Positions 7,167-8,172 of a stretch of 8,172 nt of DNA are shown piece after piece. Source of the stretch: Acholeplasma sp. (lineage in GTDB: Bacteria > Bacillota_I > Bacilli_A > Acholeplasmatales > Acholeplasmataceae); the NCBI GenBank assembly GCA_012837395.1, contig DURF01000171.1:1-8172 (forward strand), read 5' to 3'. Each line of letters opens with the position of its first letter. Position 1 is the first letter of the stretch. The notes beneath the pieces are model-generated. The model saw nothing but the letters and a program-made list of their open reading frames with translations, was not told the DNA's origin and did no database searches. Made by a program: the position numbers and the translations under genes.

Positions 7167-7191
7167 GTAGACTTATTGTCTACTTTTTTTT
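7165..7191 (+). terminator. guaC rho-independent terminator
   Basis: A perfect 8-bp stem (7165-7172 with 7178-7185) has a 5-base loop and runs into eight T residues. The stem begins inside the guaC stop codon TAA (7164-7166), a very compact arrangement. Confidence 0.93.
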
Positions 7192-7214
7192 ACGAAAAAA
7201 GTTTTATAAATTTA

Positions 7215-7242
7215 TTGACAATATAAAAAATTAATATATAAT
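7215..7242 (+). promoter_or_regulatory. near-consensus promoter of potA
   Basis: A perfect TTGACA (7215-7220), a 16-base spacer and a perfect TATAAT (7237-7242) make this the strongest promoter in the window. Transcription would start at about 7249, giving a leader of roughly 104 bases. The leader can form two small stem-loops: 7249-7254 with 7265-7270 (two G-U pairs), and 7272-7277 with 7286-7291. GTTCGG at 7249-7254 is the complement of the PurBox core CCGAAC. GGAGG at 7341-7345 lies 7 bases before the start codon. Confidence 0.85.
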
Positions 7243-7352
7243 AACTATGTTCGGTTTATTATTGTTGAACTTTTAGTATAGTTTCACTAAACAAATATAA
7301 ATAAAATGGACTAAAAAATTAAAAATATTAAACATGAAATGGAGGAAACATA

Positions 7353-8172
7353 ATGGCAGCTTTAATTGAACTTAAAGATGTAACAAAAGAATTTGATGGC
7401 CAAGTAGTATTAAGAGGGATTGATTTGGTTATAGAACCAAATGAGTTTGTAACACTTTTAGGGCCATCAGGATGTGGTAAAACAACGACTTTAAGAATAA
7501 TCGGTGGATTCATTGAAGCAAGTGAAGGCGAAGTAATTTTTGATGGTAAAGATATGAACTTAATACCAGTTCATAAAAGACCAACAAATACTGTCTTTCA
7601 ACGTTATGCGCTTTTTCCACATTTAGATGTTTATGAAAATGTTGCTTTTGGTTTAAGAGTTAAGGATAAAAACATTGAACAAAAAAAGATAATAAATAAA
7701 CTAAAAACAGATTTTAATAAACAAGAAAATGAACTTAAAAATAAATTTAGACAAGCGAAACTAGAATTTAAAGCATTAGGATTACCTAAAAATGAATTAA
7801 AAGAAAAAGAATTACAATTAAAAAATGATTTAATAAAAGAACTTAACACATTAAAAGAACTTAATGAATCAAAAATTACAGAAATTAAACAAACATTTAT
7901 TAATAATAAAGACTTTGAACAGTTAATTAAAAATAAAGTAACAAAATATTTAAAAATGGTCGGTCTTGAAGGTTTTGAAAATAGAGCGGTTCATCAACTA
8001 TCTGGTGGACAACAGCAAAGAGTAGCAATCGCTCGTGCTTTAATTAATGAACCGAAAGTATTACTACTTGATGAACCACTAGCAGCGCTTGACTTAAAAT
8101 TAAGACAAGAGATGCAATATGAATTAAAAGAACTGCAAAGAAGTGCAGGAATTACTTTTATATTTGTTACAC
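7353..8172 (+). CDS. potA: spermidine/putrescine ABC importer ATP-binding protein, cut by the window end
   Basis: The first 273 codons of the ATPase that drives polyamine uptake at the membrane with PotB, PotC and PotD. Visible: Walker [10 protein letters not shown] (37-45), Q-loop Gln83 in [22 protein letters not shown] (81-102), signature LSGGQQQR (216-223), Walker B KVLLLDEP (235-242) and the D-loop. The window stops just short of the H-loop His, after FVT. Between FGLR and [10 protein letters not shown] lies a Lys/Glu/Leu-rich stretch of about 94 residues (103-196) where ordinary PotA has about 14, probably a helical hairpin or coiled coil; mollicute PotA proteins carry long insertions in this region. 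The fold is CysA/MalK/PotA-like, and PotA is preferred over a sulfate or maltose ATPase from the [12 protein letters not shown] and insert features. potB, potC and potD would be expected downstream. Confidence 0.88.
   Translation, partial: MAALIELKDVTKEFDGQVVLRGIDLVIEPNEFVTLLGPSGCGKTTTLRIIGGFIEASEGEVIFDGKDMNLIPVHKRPTNTVFQRYALFPHLDVYENVAFGLRVKDKNIEQKKIINKLKTDFNKQENELKNKFRQAKLEFKALGLPKNELKEKELQLKNDLIKELNTLKELNESKITEIKQTFINNKDFEQLIKNKVTKYLKMVGLEGFENRAVHQLSGGQQQRVAIARALINEPKVLLLDEPLAALDLKLRQEMQYELKELQRSAGITFIFVT

Overview
The window comes from a very A+T-rich, Gram-positive-type bacterium, most likely a Mollicutes relative that keeps the standard genetic code (Izemoplasmatales, Acholeplasmataceae or Haloplasma-like; inference). 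The evidence is AAAGGAG- or AGGGGG-type ribosome binding sites, short U-tailed hairpin terminators, a cre-like box before adhE, a PotA with the long charged insertion known from mollicute PotA, and adhE ending on TGA exactly where the family ends. TGA as stop argues against Mycoplasma and Spiroplasma.

All recognised genes are on the + strand. Bases 180-2164 hold a two-gene type IV (AbiE) toxin-antitoxin operon. The antitoxin abiEi is preceded by a promoter embedded in a 16-bp inverted repeat that looks like its own operator. The second gene is unusual: a complete AbiEii nucleotidyltransferase toxin continues in frame into a complete histidine-phosphatase domain with all catalytic residues visible. 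This fusion is the most interesting object in the window. The module reads as more A+T-rich than the metabolic genes and looks like accessory DNA.

Bases 2291-2842 encode a SatP/YaaH acetate/succinate transporter closed by a clear terminator. The 658-base stretch 2843-3500 holds an imperfect 100-bp inverted-repeat element, a probable decayed gene tail with its own terminator, and the adhE control region (two small inverted repeats, a cre-like box, an extended -10 and a 12-bp direct repeat).

Bases 3501-6077 encode bifunctional AdhE (acetyl-CoA to ethanol). Bases 6192-7166 encode GMP reductase GuaC with its own promoter and terminator. From 7353 the window ends inside potA, the ATPase of the spermidine/putrescine ABC importer, behind a near-consensus promoter.

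satP and adhE fit a fermentative lifestyle making ethanol and acetate; guaC and potA fit purine and polyamine salvage. Each of these four genes appears to be its own transcription unit; the abiE pair is the only clear operon.
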